Origin: Sulfurospirillum sp.
GTDB taxonomy: Bacteria > Campylobacterota > Campylobacteria > Campylobacterales > Sulfurospirillaceae
NCBI GenBank assembly: GCA_014859685.1
Contig: JACUTU010000004.1
Location: 124,001-188,000 of the forward strand
Direction: 5' to 3'
Length of the DNA: 64,000 nt
Shown here piece after piece: positions 27,406-39,000 of the stretch. The notes under the pieces were generated by a model. That model was not told the origin of the DNA, did not search any database, and saw nothing but the letters and a program-made list of their open reading frames with translations. Each line of letters begins with the position of its first letter. Within the stretch, counting starts at the first letter, position 1. The position numbers and the translations under genes were made by a program.

Positions 27406-27642
27406 ATGGAAGTCAATCTCGTAGTAGAAGGTTTAAAGTTCATGGTTTTAGGCATGGGAACTGTATTTTTATTTTTGATTCTTATGGTATTTGTTTTGCA
27501 ATTGCAAGCGATAGTGATTACTAAATTTTTTCCTCAAAAAATCCCCCCAACACCTCTAAATCAATCTGCAAAAAAAACAGACAACAAAGCACTTGTAGCC
27601 GCAATTACCGCAGCGATTCAAACATATAAAAATTCTAAATAA
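27406..27642 (+). CDS. oadG: Oxaloacetate decarboxylase-like gamma subunit (OadG)
   Basis: A 78-residue protein with one N-terminal membrane helix (MVLGMGTVFLFLILMVFVLQL), a Pro-rich linker and a C-terminal helix ALVAAITAAIQTYK. OadG holds the alpha and beta subunits together at the membrane. AAGGG lies upstream of the ATG; oadA follows 16 bp later behind AAGGAG. Confidence 0.82.
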   Translation: MEVNLVVEGLKFMVLGMGTVFLFLILMVFVLQLQAIVITKFFPQKIPPTPLNQSAKKTDNKALVAAITAAIQTYKNSK

Positions 27643-27658
27643 TCCAAGGAGTTCTTTC

Positions 27659-29452
27659 ATGGCAAAAAAGTATATCGATATTATGGATACAACTTTTCGA
27701 GATGGTTTCCAATCAGTGTTCGGTGGACGAGTTCTTATGGACGATTTTTTACCAGCAGTTGCGGCGGCAAAAGAAGCCGGTATAACACATTTTGAATTTG
27801 GTGGTGGCGCAAGATTCCAAAGTCTTTATTTTTATCTTAATGAAGATGCGTTTGTGATGATGGACAAATTTAGACAAATCGCAGGTGAAGATGCAAACTT
27901 GCAAACGCTCGCAAGAGGTGTTAATACCGTTATGCTAGATACCGGAAGTAGAGAACTTATCGATTTGCATGCAAAAATGTTTAAAAAACATGGTACAACA
28001 ACGATCAGAAATTTTGACGCCCTCAATGATGTTGAAAATCTCAAATATTCGGCACAACGCATCGTACATCATGGCTTAAAACACGAAGCTGTTGTAACTA
28101 TGATGGATCTACCTCCTGGATGTAGCGGGGCACATGATGTGGCATTTTACGAAAAAACTTTACGCAATATTTTAGACTCAGGTCTGCCATATGATAGCAT
28201 TTGTTTTAAAGATGCTAGTGGTACTTCAAGTCCACAAAAAGTATATGAAACAATTAAAATGGCAAAAAAACTCATCCCAGAAGGTGTACATGTAAGGCTA
28301 CATACACATGAAACAGCCGGCGTTAGCGTTGCTTGCTATCTTGCTGCGCTTGAAGCAGGAATTGATGGAATTGATCTTGCAGCAAGTCCTGTGAGTGGGG
28401 GTACAAGTCAGCCAGATATCCTTACGCTTTTGCATGCAACAAAAGGAAAAAACTTTGATCTTGGCGGTTTGGAACTTGAAAAAATTCTTACTTATGAAGA
28501 GGTCTTGCAAGATTGTTTGAAAGATTATTTTATGCCTCCTGAGGCAACACAAGTTTCTCCACTTATCCCATTTTCACCAATGCCAGGCGGTGCATTAACT
28601 GCTAATACACAAATGATGCGTGACAACAATATCCTTGAAAAATTTCCAGAAGTAATCAAAGCTATGCGAGAAGTTGTTGAAAAAGGTGGCTATGGTACAA
28701 GCGTAACGCCTGTAAGCCAATTTTATTTTCAACAAGCTTTTAATAATGTAATATTTGGTCCATGGAAAAAAATAGCCGAAGGTTATGGAAAGATGGTTTT
28801 GGGCTATTTTGGTCATACACCAGTTCAGCCAGATGCACAAATAATCGCATTGGCAAGTGAGCAGTTAAAACTCCAGCCAACACAAGAAAATGCAGTTGAT
28901 ATAGCCGATGCAGATCCTACGAAATCATTTTTACATGTAAAAGATATTTTATTGCGTGAAAATATCGAAGCTACGGATGAGCATATATTTATAGCAGCAT
29001 CTTGCAAAGAAAAAGGGATTGAATTTTTAAAAGGCGAAGCTCAAGTAAATGTGAGAAAAAATCAAATAACACCAAAACAGGAGAAATGCACAGTGGCAAG
29101 TTCAAATGGGGAATACACAGTCATCGTCAATGGAGAAAAATTTAATGTTCAAGTGAGTGAAGGATTGGATGCGAGTGTAGAAGTTAAAACTATAACACCA
29201 GCAACCACACCACAAGCCCCATCAGCACCGCAAAGTAGTGGTACAACCGAGATAACAGCCTCTCTACCGGGTTCTGTATTTAAGCTTATATCGAGCGTTG
29301 GAGCAAGTGTCAAAGAGGGCGAAGTAATCTTAGTTTTGGAAGCTATGAAAATGGAGATAGAGATCGTAGCGCCTTGCGATGGTGTAATTAAATCTATCAA
29401 TGTACAAAAAGGTCAAAGTGTAGAAAATGGCCAAGTTTTAGCCACACTGTAA
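27659..29452 (+). CDS. oadA: Biotin carboxyltransferase alpha subunit (OadA/PycB)
   Basis: A 597-residue protein. The N-terminal TIM-barrel carboxyltransferase has the metal ligands in [18 protein letters not shown] and the lysine in CFKDASG. A PYC/OAD-type conserved domain follows, then a Pro/Thr-rich linker (about residues 508-525) and a biotinyl domain with the biotin lysine in [10 protein letters not shown]. With OadB and OadG it would form a sodium-pumping oxaloacetate decarboxylase. The same subunit type serves as PycB of pyruvate carboxylase in Campylobacter, but no PycA is present in this window. The direction of flux is therefore open. Confidence 0.88.
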   Translation: MAKKYIDIMDTTFRDGFQSVFGGRVLMDDFLPAVAAAKEAGITHFEFGGGARFQSLYFYLNEDAFVMMDKFRQIAGEDANLQTLARGVNTVMLDTGSRELIDLHAKMFKKHGTTTIRNFDALNDVENLKYSAQRIVHHGLKHEAVVTMMDLPPGCSGAHDVAFYEKTLRNILDSGLPYDSICFKDASGTSSPQKVYETIKMAKKLIPEGVHVRLHTHETAGVSVACYLAALEAGIDGIDLAASPVSGGTSQPDILTLLHATKGKNFDLGGLELEKILTYEEVLQDCLKDYFMPPEATQVSPLIPFSPMPGGALTANTQMMRDNNILEKFPEVIKAMREVVEKGGYGTSVTPVSQFYFQQAFNNVIFGPWKKIAEGYGKMVLGYFGHTPVQPDAQIIALASEQLKLQPTQENAVDIADADPTKSFLHVKDILLRENIEATDEHIFIAASCKEKGIEFLKGEAQVNVRKNQITPKQEKCTVASSNGEYTVIVNGEKFNVQVSEGLDASVEVKTITPATTPQAPSAPQSSGTTEITASLPGSVFKLISSVGASVKEGEVILVLEAMKMEIEIVAPCDGVIKSINVQKGQSVENGQVLATL

Positions 29453-29463
29453 GGAAGAACTTC

Positions 29464-30774
29464 ATGAAGCATTTGATGTTATTTTTTGTAGCCATACTTT
29501 TTTTTACGCTTACACCAATAAGTGCATCGCAGCAAGAAAATGTAAACAAGCCACATGTACAAAAAGAGTATCACACAAAAAGCATTACCGAACTCTTGGG
29601 TAAATTTTACAAATCAACAGGCATAAATGCTTTTTTGAACCCCGTAGAGGGTTTGGTGTTTCACGGTAAAGAAATGTCCACATTTTCTCAAACCGGTGGA
29701 AGAATTGTGATGATTTTTATAGTTTTTGTGCTTTTTTATCTTGCAATTGCGAAAGGTTTTGAACCACTACTGCTTATACCTATCGCTTTTGGTGGACTTT
29801 TGGCAAATATACCTATAGCCGATATCGCAGGTCCACATGGATTTCTGGGCATTTTATTTGATATTGGAATTTCAAATGGACTTTTTCCGCTCATTATATT
29901 TATGGGTGTTGGTGCTATGACTGATTTTGGACCGCTTTTAGCAAATCCAAAAACAGCACTCTTGGGCGGAGCTGCACAATTTGGTATATTTGGTACTTTG
30001 GTGGGGGCAGCCGCCCTAAGCCAGTATACATCTATCCTTGATTTTTCTTTGCAAGATGCAGCAGCCATTGGAATCATAGGAGGTGCAGATGGTCCAACTT
30101 CTATATTTGTAGCCTCAAAATTAGCTCCTGATTTGCTTGGAGCTATTGCGGTTGCGGCATATTCCTATATGGCACTTGTACCGATTATTCAACCTCCTAT
30201 TATGCGGTTTTTGACTACAAAAGAGGAGAGGAAGATTAAGATGCAGCAGCTGCGTGTAGTGTCTAAACTTGAGAAAATTATATTTCCTATTACGATTTTA
30301 ATACTTTCAATTTTACTTTTACCAGAATCAACCCCACTTATTGGAGCACTTGCTTTTGGAAATTTAGTAAAAGAATCAGGTGTCGTTGAAAGACTTTCAG
30401 ACACTCTACAAAATTCACTTGTCAATATCATAACGATATTTTTAGGCTTAGCTGTAGGCTCTAAGCTTGCTGCTGAAAAGTTTTTGATACCAGAAACACT
30501 AGGAATTTTACTTTTAGGCCTGATTGCATTTAGTATTGGAACGGCAGCAGGAATTATGATGGCAAAAATCATGAACAAATTTAGTAAAACAAAAATAAAT
30601 CCTTTGCTAGGCTCTGCTGGAGTAAGTGCTGTGCCTATGGCAGCACGGGTTGCAAACAAGGAAGGAATGAGAGAGGATCCTACAAATATGCTGCTTATGC
30701 ATGCTATGGGTCCAAATGTTGCCGGCGTTATAGGCTCTGCAGTAGCGGCTGGCGTATTGTTATCTATATTTTAA
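29464..30774 (+). CDS. oadB: Sodium-pumping decarboxylase beta subunit (OadB)
   Basis: A 436-residue membrane protein with an N-terminal hydrophobic segment and about ten more. It has [15 protein letters not shown], whose Asp corresponds to the essential Asp203 of the Klebsiella enzyme, and [18 protein letters not shown] with the conserved Asn, Gly and Ser of the last sodium-site helix. It decarboxylates carboxybiotin while exporting Na+. AAGGAAG precedes the ATG. The presence of this subunit favours a true sodium pump over a pyruvate carboxylase. Confidence 0.9.
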   Translation: MKHLMLFFVAILFFTLTPISASQQENVNKPHVQKEYHTKSITELLGKFYKSTGINAFLNPVEGLVFHGKEMSTFSQTGGRIVMIFIVFVLFYLAIAKGFEPLLLIPIAFGGLLANIPIADIAGPHGFLGILFDIGISNGLFPLIIFMGVGAMTDFGPLLANPKTALLGGAAQFGIFGTLVGAAALSQYTSILDFSLQDAAAIGIIGGADGPTSIFVASKLAPDLLGAIAVAAYSYMALVPIIQPPIMRFLTTKEERKIKMQQLRVVSKLEKIIFPITILILSILLLPESTPLIGALAFGNLVKESGVVERLSDTLQNSLVNIITIFLGLAVGSKLAAEKFLIPETLGILLLGLIAFSIGTAAGIMMAKIMNKFSKTKINPLLGSAGVSAVPMAARVANKEGMREDPTNMLLMHAMGPNVAGVIGSAVAAGVLLSIF

Positions 30775-30801
30775 TTATTTATGAAAGTGGGGAAAGAATT
30801 T

Positions 30802-32379
30802 ATGTCACATGTTCAAGGACTAGATGCGCTTGGTCTTGAAAATATCAAAGAAATATTTCATAACTTAGATTATGATGCTTTGTATGCACATGAGGTGAAA
30901 AAAAATGAAGGTAAAACTACAGACAATGGAACTTTTGCCGTGGATACTGGTATTTTTACGGGAAGAAGTCCAAAAGATAAATACTTTGTAAAACAAGATC
31001 CATCTGCAAAATATATCTCTTGGGGCAATATAAATCAAGAGGTTTCAAAAGAAATTTTTGATGAACTTTTTACGCAAGTAAAACAAGAGTTATCAAACAA
31101 ATCCATCTATATTCAAGATGCATTTTGCGGCGGAAGTATCAACAGTAGAAAAAGTATCAGAGTTGTAAGTGAAGTTGCATGGCAAGCACATTTTGTTAAA
31201 AATATGTTTATCCGTCCAAGCAAAGAGGAGCTAAAAAACTTTACGCCAGATTTTACACTCTACAATGCTTGCAAAACAACAGATACAAAGTATAAAGAAC
31301 ACGGCTTACATTCAGATGTATTTGTGCTTTTTAATGTGGAAGAAAATATAGCTATCATCGGCGGTACTTGGTATGGTGGAGAGATTAAAAAAGGGATTTT
31401 CTCCATGATGAACTACTGGCTACCACTTGAGGGTAAACTCTCTATGCACTGTTCTGCAAATGTTGGTGAATCAGGAGATAGCGCACTTTTCTTTGGTCTG
31501 AGCGGGACTGGAAAAACAACACTTTCAACAGATCCAAAACGCAAATTGATAGGTGATGATGAACATGGTTGGGATGATGATGGTATATTTAACTTTGAGG
31601 GTGGATGCTATGCAAAGTGTATCGATCTTGATCCAAAAAGCGAGCCTGAAATTTTCGCAGCTATAAAAAGAGATGCGTTGCTTGAAAATGTCGTGATGGA
31701 TGCGAATGGAAAGGTTGATTATAGCGATAGTTCAAAAACAGAAAATACTCGTGTGTCCTATCCAATCTATCATATAGCCAACCATCAAACATCCTTGCAA
31801 GGCGCACATCCAAAGAAAATTATCTTTTTAAGTGCTGATGCGTTTGGTGTTTTGCCCCCTGTTTCAAAACTCACTAAAGAACAAGCAATGTATTATTTTA
31901 TGAGTGGCTACACTGCTAAAGTTGCTGGAACTGAGAGAGGAATCACAGAGCCTGTTGCAACATTTAGTTCCTGTTTCGGGGAAGCATTTTTGCCATTACA
32001 TCCAACAGTATATGCAAAGCTTCTAGGAGAAAAGATAGAAAAACACAGTGTTGAAGTTTATCTTGTAAATACAGGCTGGAGTGGTGGAAGTTATGGTGTT
32101 GGAAAGCGTATGAGTATAAAAGCTACGAGGGCGTGTATCAATGCTATCTTAGATGGCAGCATCAATAACGCAACATTTGAGCAAACACCTCTTTTTGCAC
32201 TCAGCGTGCCAAAAACACTCGAAGGCGTGGATGCAAATATCCTCAATCCTCGAAACACTTGGGAAGATAAAGAAAAATTTGATGCAACACTCAAAGAACT
32301 TGCTTCAATGTTTATCAAAAATTTTAAAAAATACATCACAGCAGAGTCAGATTTCTCACAAGCTGGCCCAAAACTCTAA
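30802..32379 (+). CDS. pckA: Phosphoenolpyruvate carboxykinase (ATP)
   Basis: A 525-residue enzyme with [15 protein letters not shown] (substrate), [11 protein letters not shown] (P-loop), [21 protein letters not shown] (Mn2+ and nucleotide) and [15 protein letters not shown]. It interconverts oxaloacetate plus ATP with PEP, CO2 and ADP, the entry to gluconeogenesis from lactate and pyruvate. The ATG at 30802 follows GGGGAAAG; the ATG at 30781 has no ribosome site. It lies directly behind oadB in the same operon, so both enzymes share the oxaloacetate pool. Confidence 0.93.
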   Translation: MSHVQGLDALGLENIKEIFHNLDYDALYAHEVKKNEGKTTDNGTFAVDTGIFTGRSPKDKYFVKQDPSAKYISWGNINQEVSKEIFDELFTQVKQELSNKSIYIQDAFCGGSINSRKSIRVVSEVAWQAHFVKNMFIRPSKEELKNFTPDFTLYNACKTTDTKYKEHGLHSDVFVLFNVEENIAIIGGTWYGGEIKKGIFSMMNYWLPLEGKLSMHCSANVGESGDSALFFGLSGTGKTTLSTDPKRKLIGDDEHGWDDDGIFNFEGGCYAKCIDLDPKSEPEIFAAIKRDALLENVVMDANGKVDYSDSSKTENTRVSYPIYHIANHQTSLQGAHPKKIIFLSADAFGVLPPVSKLTKEQAMYYFMSGYTAKVAGTERGITEPVATFSSCFGEAFLPLHPTVYAKLLGEKIEKHSVEVYLVNTGWSGGSYGVGKRMSIKATRACINAILDGSINNATFEQTPLFALSVPKTLEGVDANILNPRNTWEDKEKFDATLKELASMFIKNFKKYITAESDFSQAGPKL

Positions 32380-32462
32380 TCCACTAGCAAAAAATAGTTA
32401 CCGTATTTGTAGCTATTTTTTGCTAAAATTCTCCACCATAAATATGACAAAAAGGATCTACT

Positions 32463-33851
32463 GTGCCAAAAGTTGCCTCTGGGAAAACAACAGCACCAAA
32501 AGCAAAGTTGCTTGATGCGTTCAATGCTTCTATCACATTTGACAAAGAACTCTATGAGGAAGATATTCAAGGCTCAATCGCACATGTAAAGATGCTCGCA
32601 AAACAAAATATCATTACAGATACATCAAAAGAGAAGATTATCAGTGGTTTGAAACTTATCTTGCAAGAGATCCATGAGGGCAAGTATGCGTTTGATATAG
32701 GTGATGAAGACATTCACATGTCGATAGAAAGTCGTTTGGGTAAACTTATCGGAGATGATGCAAAAAGAATGCACACAGCAAGAAGCAGAAATGACCAAGT
32801 TGCACTTGATTTTAGAATGTTTGTTTTGAAAAATAATAAAAAATTAGTCACACTGCTCACAACACTTATAAAAACTCTCTTAAATATCGCAAAAAAACAC
32901 ACAACAACATTGCTTCCTGGTATGACACATCTACAACATGCACAGCCTATAAATTTTGCTTATCATATGCTCGCATATGTATCCATGTTTCAAAGAGATA
33001 TCCAAAGATTTGAAGACTCATTTACAAGAAATAATGTCTCACCTATCGGTTGTGCTGCACTTGCTGGTACACCTTATGAAACTGATAGGGAATATGAAGC
33101 GAAATTGTTAGGATTTGATGGAGTGAGCATCAATTGTTTGGATACTGTGAGTGATAGAGATTTTGCTCTTGAGATACTTTTCAATATCGCTACTATGATG
33201 ATGCACATTTCTAGATTTGCTGAAGAGATTATTCTTTGGAGTAGCAGTGAGTTTCGTTTTGTGGAATTAAGTGATGCGTATAGTACCAGCAGTTCTATCA
33301 TGCCACAAAAGAAAAATCCGGATGTGCCTGAGCTTCTTCGTGGTAAAACAGGAAGAGTCAATGGGAATCTCATCGCTTTGCTCACAGTTTTAAAAGGCTT
33401 ACCGTTAGCTTACAATAAAGATATGCAAGAAGATAAAGAGGGCGTATTTGATAGCGTACAAACTGCTACTATATCTTTGCAAATTCTCTCGCAAGCTCTT
33501 GAGAGTATGTCTATCAACAAAAAAGCGATGTTGCAAGCAACCAAAAAAGGACATTTGAGTGCAACTGATCTGGCTGATTATCTCACGACAAAATGCGGAT
33601 ATGCTTTTCGTGATGCGTATAAACTCACAGGCGAAATCGTAGCATATGCCGACACAAAAGCAACAGATGTGAGTGAGTTGTGCTTAGAAGAATTGCAAAA
33701 ATTTGAGCCGGCTATCAAGTCAGATATCATCAAAACATTGCAACTAGAAACCTCTATGAATGCTAGAAATTCGCAAGGTGGTACGGCTACATGTAGCACG
33801 CTTAAGCAATTAGAATATTTTGAAAATTGGCTAAGTGAGCGTGATGGGTAG
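32463..33851 (+). CDS. argH: Argininosuccinate lyase
   Basis: The 462-residue enzyme carries the fumarase/aspartase-superfamily signature SSIMPQKKNPD and HTARSRNDQV, typical of ArgH. It splits argininosuccinate into arginine and fumarate, the last step of arginine synthesis. The start is GTG with AAAGGA 7 nt upstream. It stands alone between pckA and a convergent HIT gene, and its stop codon lies in the terminator hairpin. Confidence 0.95.
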   Translation: MPKVASGKTTAPKAKLLDAFNASITFDKELYEEDIQGSIAHVKMLAKQNIITDTSKEKIISGLKLILQEIHEGKYAFDIGDEDIHMSIESRLGKLIGDDAKRMHTARSRNDQVALDFRMFVLKNNKKLVTLLTTLIKTLLNIAKKHTTTLLPGMTHLQHAQPINFAYHMLAYVSMFQRDIQRFEDSFTRNNVSPIGCAALAGTPYETDREYEAKLLGFDGVSINCLDTVSDRDFALEILFNIATMMMHISRFAEEIILWSSSEFRFVELSDAYSTSSSIMPQKKNPDVPELLRGKTGRVNGNLIALLTVLKGLPLAYNKDMQEDKEGVFDSVQTATISLQILSQALESMSINKKAMLQATKKGHLSATDLADYLTTKCGYAFRDAYKLTGEIVAYADTKATDVSELCLEELQKFEPAIKSDIIKTLQLETSMNARNSQGGTATCSTLKQLEYFENWLSERDG

Positions 33852-33866
33852 GTGTCTAGCCTACCC
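33846..33866. terminator. Bidirectional hairpin between argH and the HIT gene
   Basis: GGGTAGG and CCTACCC form a 7-bp stem with a 7-nt loop. It contains the argH stop and precedes the convergent HIT gene by 7 bp. Confidence 0.55.
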
Positions 33867-33873
33867 TTCAAGC

Positions 33874-34230
33874 TTAGAGAAAGTTTTTAGAATCGCTATC
33901 GCTGAGATGATTCCAGCTGAGTTTTGCACCACCTAAAAGATGAAAATGCAGGTGCATAACTTCTTGCCCACCATCGTTGCCATTGTTTGTGATGAGTCGA
34001 TAGCCACTTTGGTCTAAACCTAAGAGTTTTGCAACTTCATGGATAAATGTAGTCATACCTACCATAGTTTCAGGACTTACTTCTTGAAAATTTGCTACCG
34101 TCACTTTTGGAATGATGAGAATATGAACAGGGGCTTTTGGATTGATATCGTGAAACGCTAAAAAGTTGTCATTTTCTAAGACTTTATTGCAAGGAATTTC
34201 TCCGCTTATAATTTTACTAAAAATAGTCAT
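33874..34230 (-). CDS. HIT-family nucleotide-binding protein (HinT-like)
   Basis: A 118-residue protein with the histidine triad HLHFHLLGG at the C terminus and IFSKIISGEIPCNKV at the N terminus, as in HinT purine nucleoside phosphoramidases. AGGAGC lies upstream of the ATG. It is transcribed away from pheS; the 144-bp region between them holds -10 elements for both directions. A HIT gene beside pheS is also known in Campylobacter. Confidence 0.92.
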   Translation of the reverse strand: MTIFSKIISGEIPCNKVLENDNFLAFHDINPKAPVHILIIPKVTVANFQEVSPETMVGMTTFIHEVAKLLGLDQSGYRLITNNGNDGGQEVMHLHFHLLGGAKLSWNHLSDSDSKNFL

Positions 34231-34283
34231 TTTTTTGCTCCTAAATTTTTTTATAATTATAGTTCAAATCGACTTACACGAGC

Positions 34284-34360
34284 TATAATTCAAGCATTTA
34301 ACTCTTTTATAATCAACTTTTCAATAAAATACTAAAAATTGTATTGTTGTTTACATGTAA
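34284..34360 (+). promoter_or_regulatory. pheS leader: two -10 elements and a TTACATGTAA palindrome
   Basis: TATAAT occurs at 34284-34289 and TTATAAT up to 34313, upstream of pheS. The palindrome TTACATGTAA (34351-34360) overlaps the AAAGGA ribosome site region 15 bp before the start. No PheM-like leader peptide or T-box is visible. Confidence 0.4.
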
Positions 34361-34374
34361 AGGAAAATAAAAAG

Positions 34375-35367
34375 ATGAAAGATATTGAGAAATCGATAGG
34401 TTCTTGTGATGATTTAAAAGAACTTGAGAACTTGCGAGTTTCACTTTTCGGGAAAAAAGGGTATTTTGCAGACGCTTTTGCAAAAATGAGAACGATGGGT
34501 GATGAAGAGAAAAAACAATTTGCCCAAGATATAAATGTCGATAAAGAAAAATTTTTAAATCTTTTGGCACACAAAAAATTGGCGCTAGAAGCAGACGCTA
34601 TAGCATATGAAATGCAAAAAGATGGTGTTGATGTAACTCTTTTCAATAGTGATACAGGAGTTGGCGCATTGCATCCTGTTATGCAGACTATGGATAAAAT
34701 TATCGAATATTTTGTAAGCATGAATTTTTCCATCGAAGAGGGCCCGTTAGTAGAGGATGATTTTCACAATTTTGAAGCACTGAATTTACCAAAATACCAT
34801 CCAGCTCGTGATATGCAAGATACTTTTTATTTTGAAGATAGCATGCTACTTCGAACACATACAAGTCCTGTGCAAATAAGAACAATGCTTAAAGCAAAAC
34901 CGCCTATTCGTATGATTTGTCCAGGTGCGGTATTTCGCAGAGATTATGATTTGACGCATACACCCATGTTTCATCAAGTAGAGGGTTTGGTAGTGCAAAA
35001 ATCAGGCGAGGTTTCTTTTGCAAATCTCAAATTTATTCTCGAGGATTTTTTAAAGTATATGTTTGGCGATGTGCAAGTGCGTTTTAGACCAAGCTTTTTC
35101 CCTTTTACAGAGCCAAGTGCTGAAGTAGATATAAGCTGTATATTTTGTAAGGGCAAGGGGTGTCGTGTGTGTTCGCACACAGGTTGGCTTGAAGTGTTAG
35201 GGAGCGGGTATGTTGATCCAAATGTGTTCCAAGCTGTTGGCTATGAAGATGTGAGCGGTTATGCCTTTGGACTTGGTGTTGAGCGATTTGCGATGCTTTT
35301 ACACAAGATACCAGATCTCCGTTCTTTATTTGAAGGTGATTTAAGATTATTGGAGCAATTTAGATGA
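34375..35367 (+). CDS. pheS: Phenylalanyl-tRNA synthetase alpha subunit
   Basis: A 330-residue class II synthetase subunit. It has an N-terminal coiled-coil arm (about residues 1-80), motif 2 ([25 protein letters not shown]) and motif 3 ([12 protein letters not shown]-like, [13 protein letters not shown]). With PheT it forms the alpha2beta2 enzyme that charges tRNA-Phe. The ATG at 34375 was chosen since the frame upstream lies in the leader. It overlaps pheT by 4 bp. Confidence 0.95.
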   Translation: MKDIEKSIGSCDDLKELENLRVSLFGKKGYFADAFAKMRTMGDEEKKQFAQDINVDKEKFLNLLAHKKLALEADAIAYEMQKDGVDVTLFNSDTGVGALHPVMQTMDKIIEYFVSMNFSIEEGPLVEDDFHNFEALNLPKYHPARDMQDTFYFEDSMLLRTHTSPVQIRTMLKAKPPIRMICPGAVFRRDYDLTHTPMFHQVEGLVVQKSGEVSFANLKFILEDFLKYMFGDVQVRFRPSFFPFTEPSAEVDISCIFCKGKGCRVCSHTGWLEVLGSGYVDPNVFQAVGYEDVSGYAFGLGVERFAMLLHKIPDLRSLFEGDLRLLEQFR

Positions 35368-37700
35368 TTATTACAAGACAATGGCTAAATGAATGGATTG
35401 ATGTCTCAAAGATATCGAGTGAAAAAATTTGCAAAACACTTAATGAGATCGGACTAGAAGTAGATAGTCTACATCACATAAAAATTCCTCAAAATATTGT
35501 AGTTGCGAAAGTGATTACATGTGAAAAACATCCCGATGCTGATAAACTTAATGTGTGTCAGGTTGATTTGGGTGAACAGAGTGTGCAAATAGTATGTGGT
35601 GCCAAAAATGTTCGTGCAGGACAATTTGTGGCAGTTTCAAAAGTTGGTGCTACTTTGCCAAATGGGATGGAGATAAAATCAACCAAACTGCGTGGACTTG
35701 AATCAAATGGCATGATCTGTTCTGCAGCAGAACTTGGACTGCCAAACCTTGAAGATGGCATTATGGTGCTTGATGAGAGTATAGGCAAACTTGTTTTAGG
35801 TAAAGAATTGAGCGAATATCCGCTCTTTAATGACGATGTGATAGAGATCGAACTTACCGCAAATCGTGGGGATTGTTTGAGTATCTATGGCATTGCACGA
35901 GATTTGAGCGTTCCTTTTGGCTTGCAAATTATCGAGCAGACGCAAATAAAAGAAGATGAAAATCAATTAGGAATTGGCAGAGTCTTACATGTAAACGCTC
36001 ACGAGAAAGTAGATGCTTCCTTGTTGTATAAAGTGATAGATCAAAAAGAGTTACGAACAAATTTACTTATTGATTTAAGACTCGCATTTGCAGGACTTTA
36101 TGAAGCAGACGCACTTGTAAAACTTTTACAATATGCCTCATACGCTACGGGTGTTTTATTGCGAGCGTACGCACTCAAGTGTTTTGCAAAAGAAGATAAG
36201 GCGACCATCAAAATAGAAAAACACAAAAACACCCTTGATGCAATCTATGGCAATAAAAATACACCATTGGCCTTTGTAGGTGTTTCACAAGATGATACAT
36301 GTAAACCACATAGCGATGATAAGCTCATCATACTAGAAGCAAACTATACCCCTCCCGCTACTATCTCACTCAATAACGCTTCAGCAAATATACAAGCAGA
36401 TAAGCACTTGTATCGCTCAAGTAGAGGTAGTGAGCCCGAACTTGCATTTGGGATGCATTATTTGGTGTATATTTTAGAGCAAACTTCAGATCTTCTCGTG
36501 TATGCAGGTGAACAAGAAGTTATTCAAGATATAGAGCCTACAACTATAACGCTCAATCTCGATGATCTTGCACTTATGATAGGTGAAGAGATTGAAAAAA
36601 ATAAAATTATAAAAATCTTACAGCAACTCGGTTTTGAAGTTGGATTTAAAAATGAACAAAATGTGATGCACCTCAAAGTGCCACAATCAAGAAAAGATAT
36701 CCTCAATATCCAAGATGTGTGTGAAGAGATAGTGCGTATGGTTGGTATCGACAATATCAAATCAAAGCCACTTGCATTTAGTGAAGCTGGCAGAAATAAC
36801 CTTGCCTATGAAAATTTTAAAAAGCGACAAGCGTTGCGACATCGAGCAGCCAGCGTTGGGTTTTATGAAGTCTTGCATTTCGTTTTTGATGATGCTACTC
36901 GTATGGAGCGATATGGCCTCAAAACACTCTATAAAAAAAGAGATCTAGCCAATCCGATAACCAATGAACTCAATACGCTCCGCACTTCACTCATTCCAAA
37001 TTTAATCGAATCAGTAGCACGCAATGTCAAGTTTGGCAAAAAAAGTGTTCGACTTTTTGAGGCAGGCACTGTTTTTGATAAAGCCAGAGATGAAACTGCA
37101 AAAATTGCTTTTGTTTTTAGTGGCGATTGTGAAAATGAAAATATAGCAAACCATGGCAAGCCAGCAATTATAGACTTTTTTACTTTTGCAAAACGCGTGA
37201 GTAATGTGGTCGGAGTTATGGAGTTGCAAAATGCAGAGCCACAGGATAATTTAAGCAGTCCGTATGAATATGCACAAATTTTGATCGAAGGCAAAGAGGT
37301 TGGATTTATCGCACGATTGCATTTAAGCATTCAAAGAGAGCTTGAAATTCCTGCAACTTATATCTGTGAAATTGATTTAAATGCTCTTACATGTAAGCAG
37401 CAAGTTGCTCAAGAGTATTCAAAATTTCAAGCAAGCACGAGAGATTTGAGCTTGATGGTGGACAAGGATTTGCGTTACAGTATTTTACAAGAACACATCA
37501 CATCAATCGCACCAAAAGAACTCATAAAATTTTATCCTATTGATATTTATAATAGCGAAGAATTCGGAGCAAAGATGAGTTTGACATTGAAATTCCATTT
37601 TCAATCGCATACGAGAACACTTGAAGAGGCTGATATAAACAGTTCGCTTGAAGAGATTTTACATTCTTTGCAAGAGACTTTTGGGATTAACATACGATGA
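35364..37700 (+). CDS. pheT: Phenylalanyl-tRNA synthetase beta subunit
   Basis: A 778-residue subunit with an N-terminal tRNA-binding OB fold ([18 protein letters not shown]), B3/B4 editing domains, B5 (about residues 395-470) and the C-terminal ferredoxin-like anticodon-binding domain. It starts in the ATGA overlap with pheS and ends in an ATGA overlap with aroA. It contains two exact TTACATGTAA palindromes (35985, 37387). Length is normal for the phylum. Confidence 0.95.
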   Translation: MIITRQWLNEWIDVSKISSEKICKTLNEIGLEVDSLHHIKIPQNIVVAKVITCEKHPDADKLNVCQVDLGEQSVQIVCGAKNVRAGQFVAVSKVGATLPNGMEIKSTKLRGLESNGMICSAAELGLPNLEDGIMVLDESIGKLVLGKELSEYPLFNDDVIEIELTANRGDCLSIYGIARDLSVPFGLQIIEQTQIKEDENQLGIGRVLHVNAHEKVDASLLYKVIDQKELRTNLLIDLRLAFAGLYEADALVKLLQYASYATGVLLRAYALKCFAKEDKATIKIEKHKNTLDAIYGNKNTPLAFVGVSQDDTCKPHSDDKLIILEANYTPPATISLNNASANIQADKHLYRSSRGSEPELAFGMHYLVYILEQTSDLLVYAGEQEVIQDIEPTTITLNLDDLALMIGEEIEKNKIIKILQQLGFEVGFKNEQNVMHLKVPQSRKDILNIQDVCEEIVRMVGIDNIKSKPLAFSEAGRNNLAYENFKKRQALRHRAASVGFYEVLHFVFDDATRMERYGLKTLYKKRDLANPITNELNTLRTSLIPNLIESVARNVKFGKKSVRLFEAGTVFDKARDETAKIAFVFSGDCENENIANHGKPAIIDFFTFAKRVSNVVGVMELQNAEPQDNLSSPYEYAQILIEGKEVGFIARLHLSIQRELEIPATYICEIDLNALTCKQQVAQEYSKFQASTRDLSLMVDKDLRYSILQEHITSIAPKELIKFYPIDIYNSEEFGAKMSLTLKFHFQSHTRTLEEADINSSLEEILHSLQETFGINIR

Positions 37701-38980
37701 ATTTGAGTGTTTTTCCGTGCAACTCATTTAATTTTGTGAGCGATAAAATAGCAAGTGACAAATCCATCTCTCATCGTTGTGCACTTTTTTCACTCTTGAG
37801 TCCTCAGCCCTCAGTTATTAGAAATTATTTGCAAGCTGAAGATACTTTGTGTACCTTAGATATTGTGCAAGCACTCGGAGCTAGCGTTACATACAAAGAT
37901 GATGCGATGTACATCACACCACCCCACAAGATAGTTGAACCACCTTGTATTTTAGATTGCGGTAACTCAGGTACTGCCATTCGTTTGCTCATGGGTTTCT
38001 TGGCGGGAATTGATGGATTTTTTGTACTTTTTGGTGATAAATACCTCGCACAAAGACCTATGCGTCGCATTGCAAATCCTCTTCGAAGCATAGGCGCTAG
38101 TATTGATGGTAGATGCGATGGTGAATACGCGCCACTTAGCATTAGAGGTCAAAAGCTCAAAGCATTTCACTACGAAAGTCCGATAGCTTCTGCACAAGTT
38201 AAGAGCGCTCTTTTATTGGCCGGTTTACATAGTGATGGTACATGTAGCTTTGTAGAACCCCATTTGAGTCGAGATCATAGTGAAAATATGCTCAAAGGCA
38301 TGGGGCTTGCTATCCAAAGAGAAGGCACAAAGATAACTTTTCAAGCTCCCATGCAAAGCCTTAAACCATTGGATATCACTGTACCAAATGATCCATCTAG
38401 TGGCTTTTTCTTTGCCCTTGCTGCGGCCATCGTGCCAAATGCACAAGTTACACTTAAAAATATGCTACTCAATCCAACACGCATAGAGGCGTATAAAATC
38501 TTGCAAAAAATGGGTACGCATATCGAGTTTATCACAACAAGCAAGAACTATGAGGAAGTTGGAGATATAGTTGTGCGTAACGCACCGCTTAAGAGCGTGC
38601 AAGTAAGTGAAAATATTGCGTGGCTCATCGATGAGTTGCCAGCACTTTCTATTGCTTTTGCCTGTGCAAATGGTGTGAGTATTGTAAAAAATGCAGCAGA
38701 ATTGCGCGTAAAAGAGAGTGATCGCATCGCTTCAGTTGTGAAAAATTTACAATTATGTGGTATAAATGTACGAGAGTTTGAGGATGGATATGAGATCCAA
38801 GGGGGAGCGTTACGCAGCGCCACTATAGAAAGTTTTGGAGACCACCGCATTGCTATGAGTTTTGCAATAGCTGGACTTATAGTTCCGATGCAAATCCAAA
38901 ATGTAGCGTGTGTGCAGACCTCCTTTCCAAATTTCATAGATTTACTTGCTCAAATAACAACAGTAAAAAGCTACATGTAA
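37697..38980 (+). CDS. aroA: 3-phosphoshikimate 1-carboxyvinyltransferase (EPSP synthase)
   Basis: The 427-residue enzyme has SDKSISHRCALF (Lys and Ser of the substrate site), LDCGNSGTAIRLLMG, RPMRRI and RVKESDRI (here LRVKESDRIASV), all family landmarks. It joins PEP to shikimate-3-phosphate in aromatic amino acid synthesis. It starts in a 4-bp overlap with pheT. The linkage of phenylalanine charging and synthesis genes is the one known in Campylobacter. Confidence 0.95.
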   Translation: MNLSVFPCNSFNFVSDKIASDKSISHRCALFSLLSPQPSVIRNYLQAEDTLCTLDIVQALGASVTYKDDAMYITPPHKIVEPPCILDCGNSGTAIRLLMGFLAGIDGFFVLFGDKYLAQRPMRRIANPLRSIGASIDGRCDGEYAPLSIRGQKLKAFHYESPIASAQVKSALLLAGLHSDGTCSFVEPHLSRDHSENMLKGMGLAIQREGTKITFQAPMQSLKPLDITVPNDPSSGFFFALAAAIVPNAQVTLKNMLLNPTRIEAYKILQKMGTHIEFITTSKNYEEVGDIVVRNAPLKSVQVSENIAWLIDELPALSIAFACANGVSIVKNAAELRVKESDRIASVVKNLQLCGINVREFEDGYEIQGGALRSATIESFGDHRIAMSFAIAGLIVPMQIQNVACVQTSFPNFIDLLAQITTVKSYM

Positions 38981-39000
38981 GCTACAAAGGAGCATTGTCA

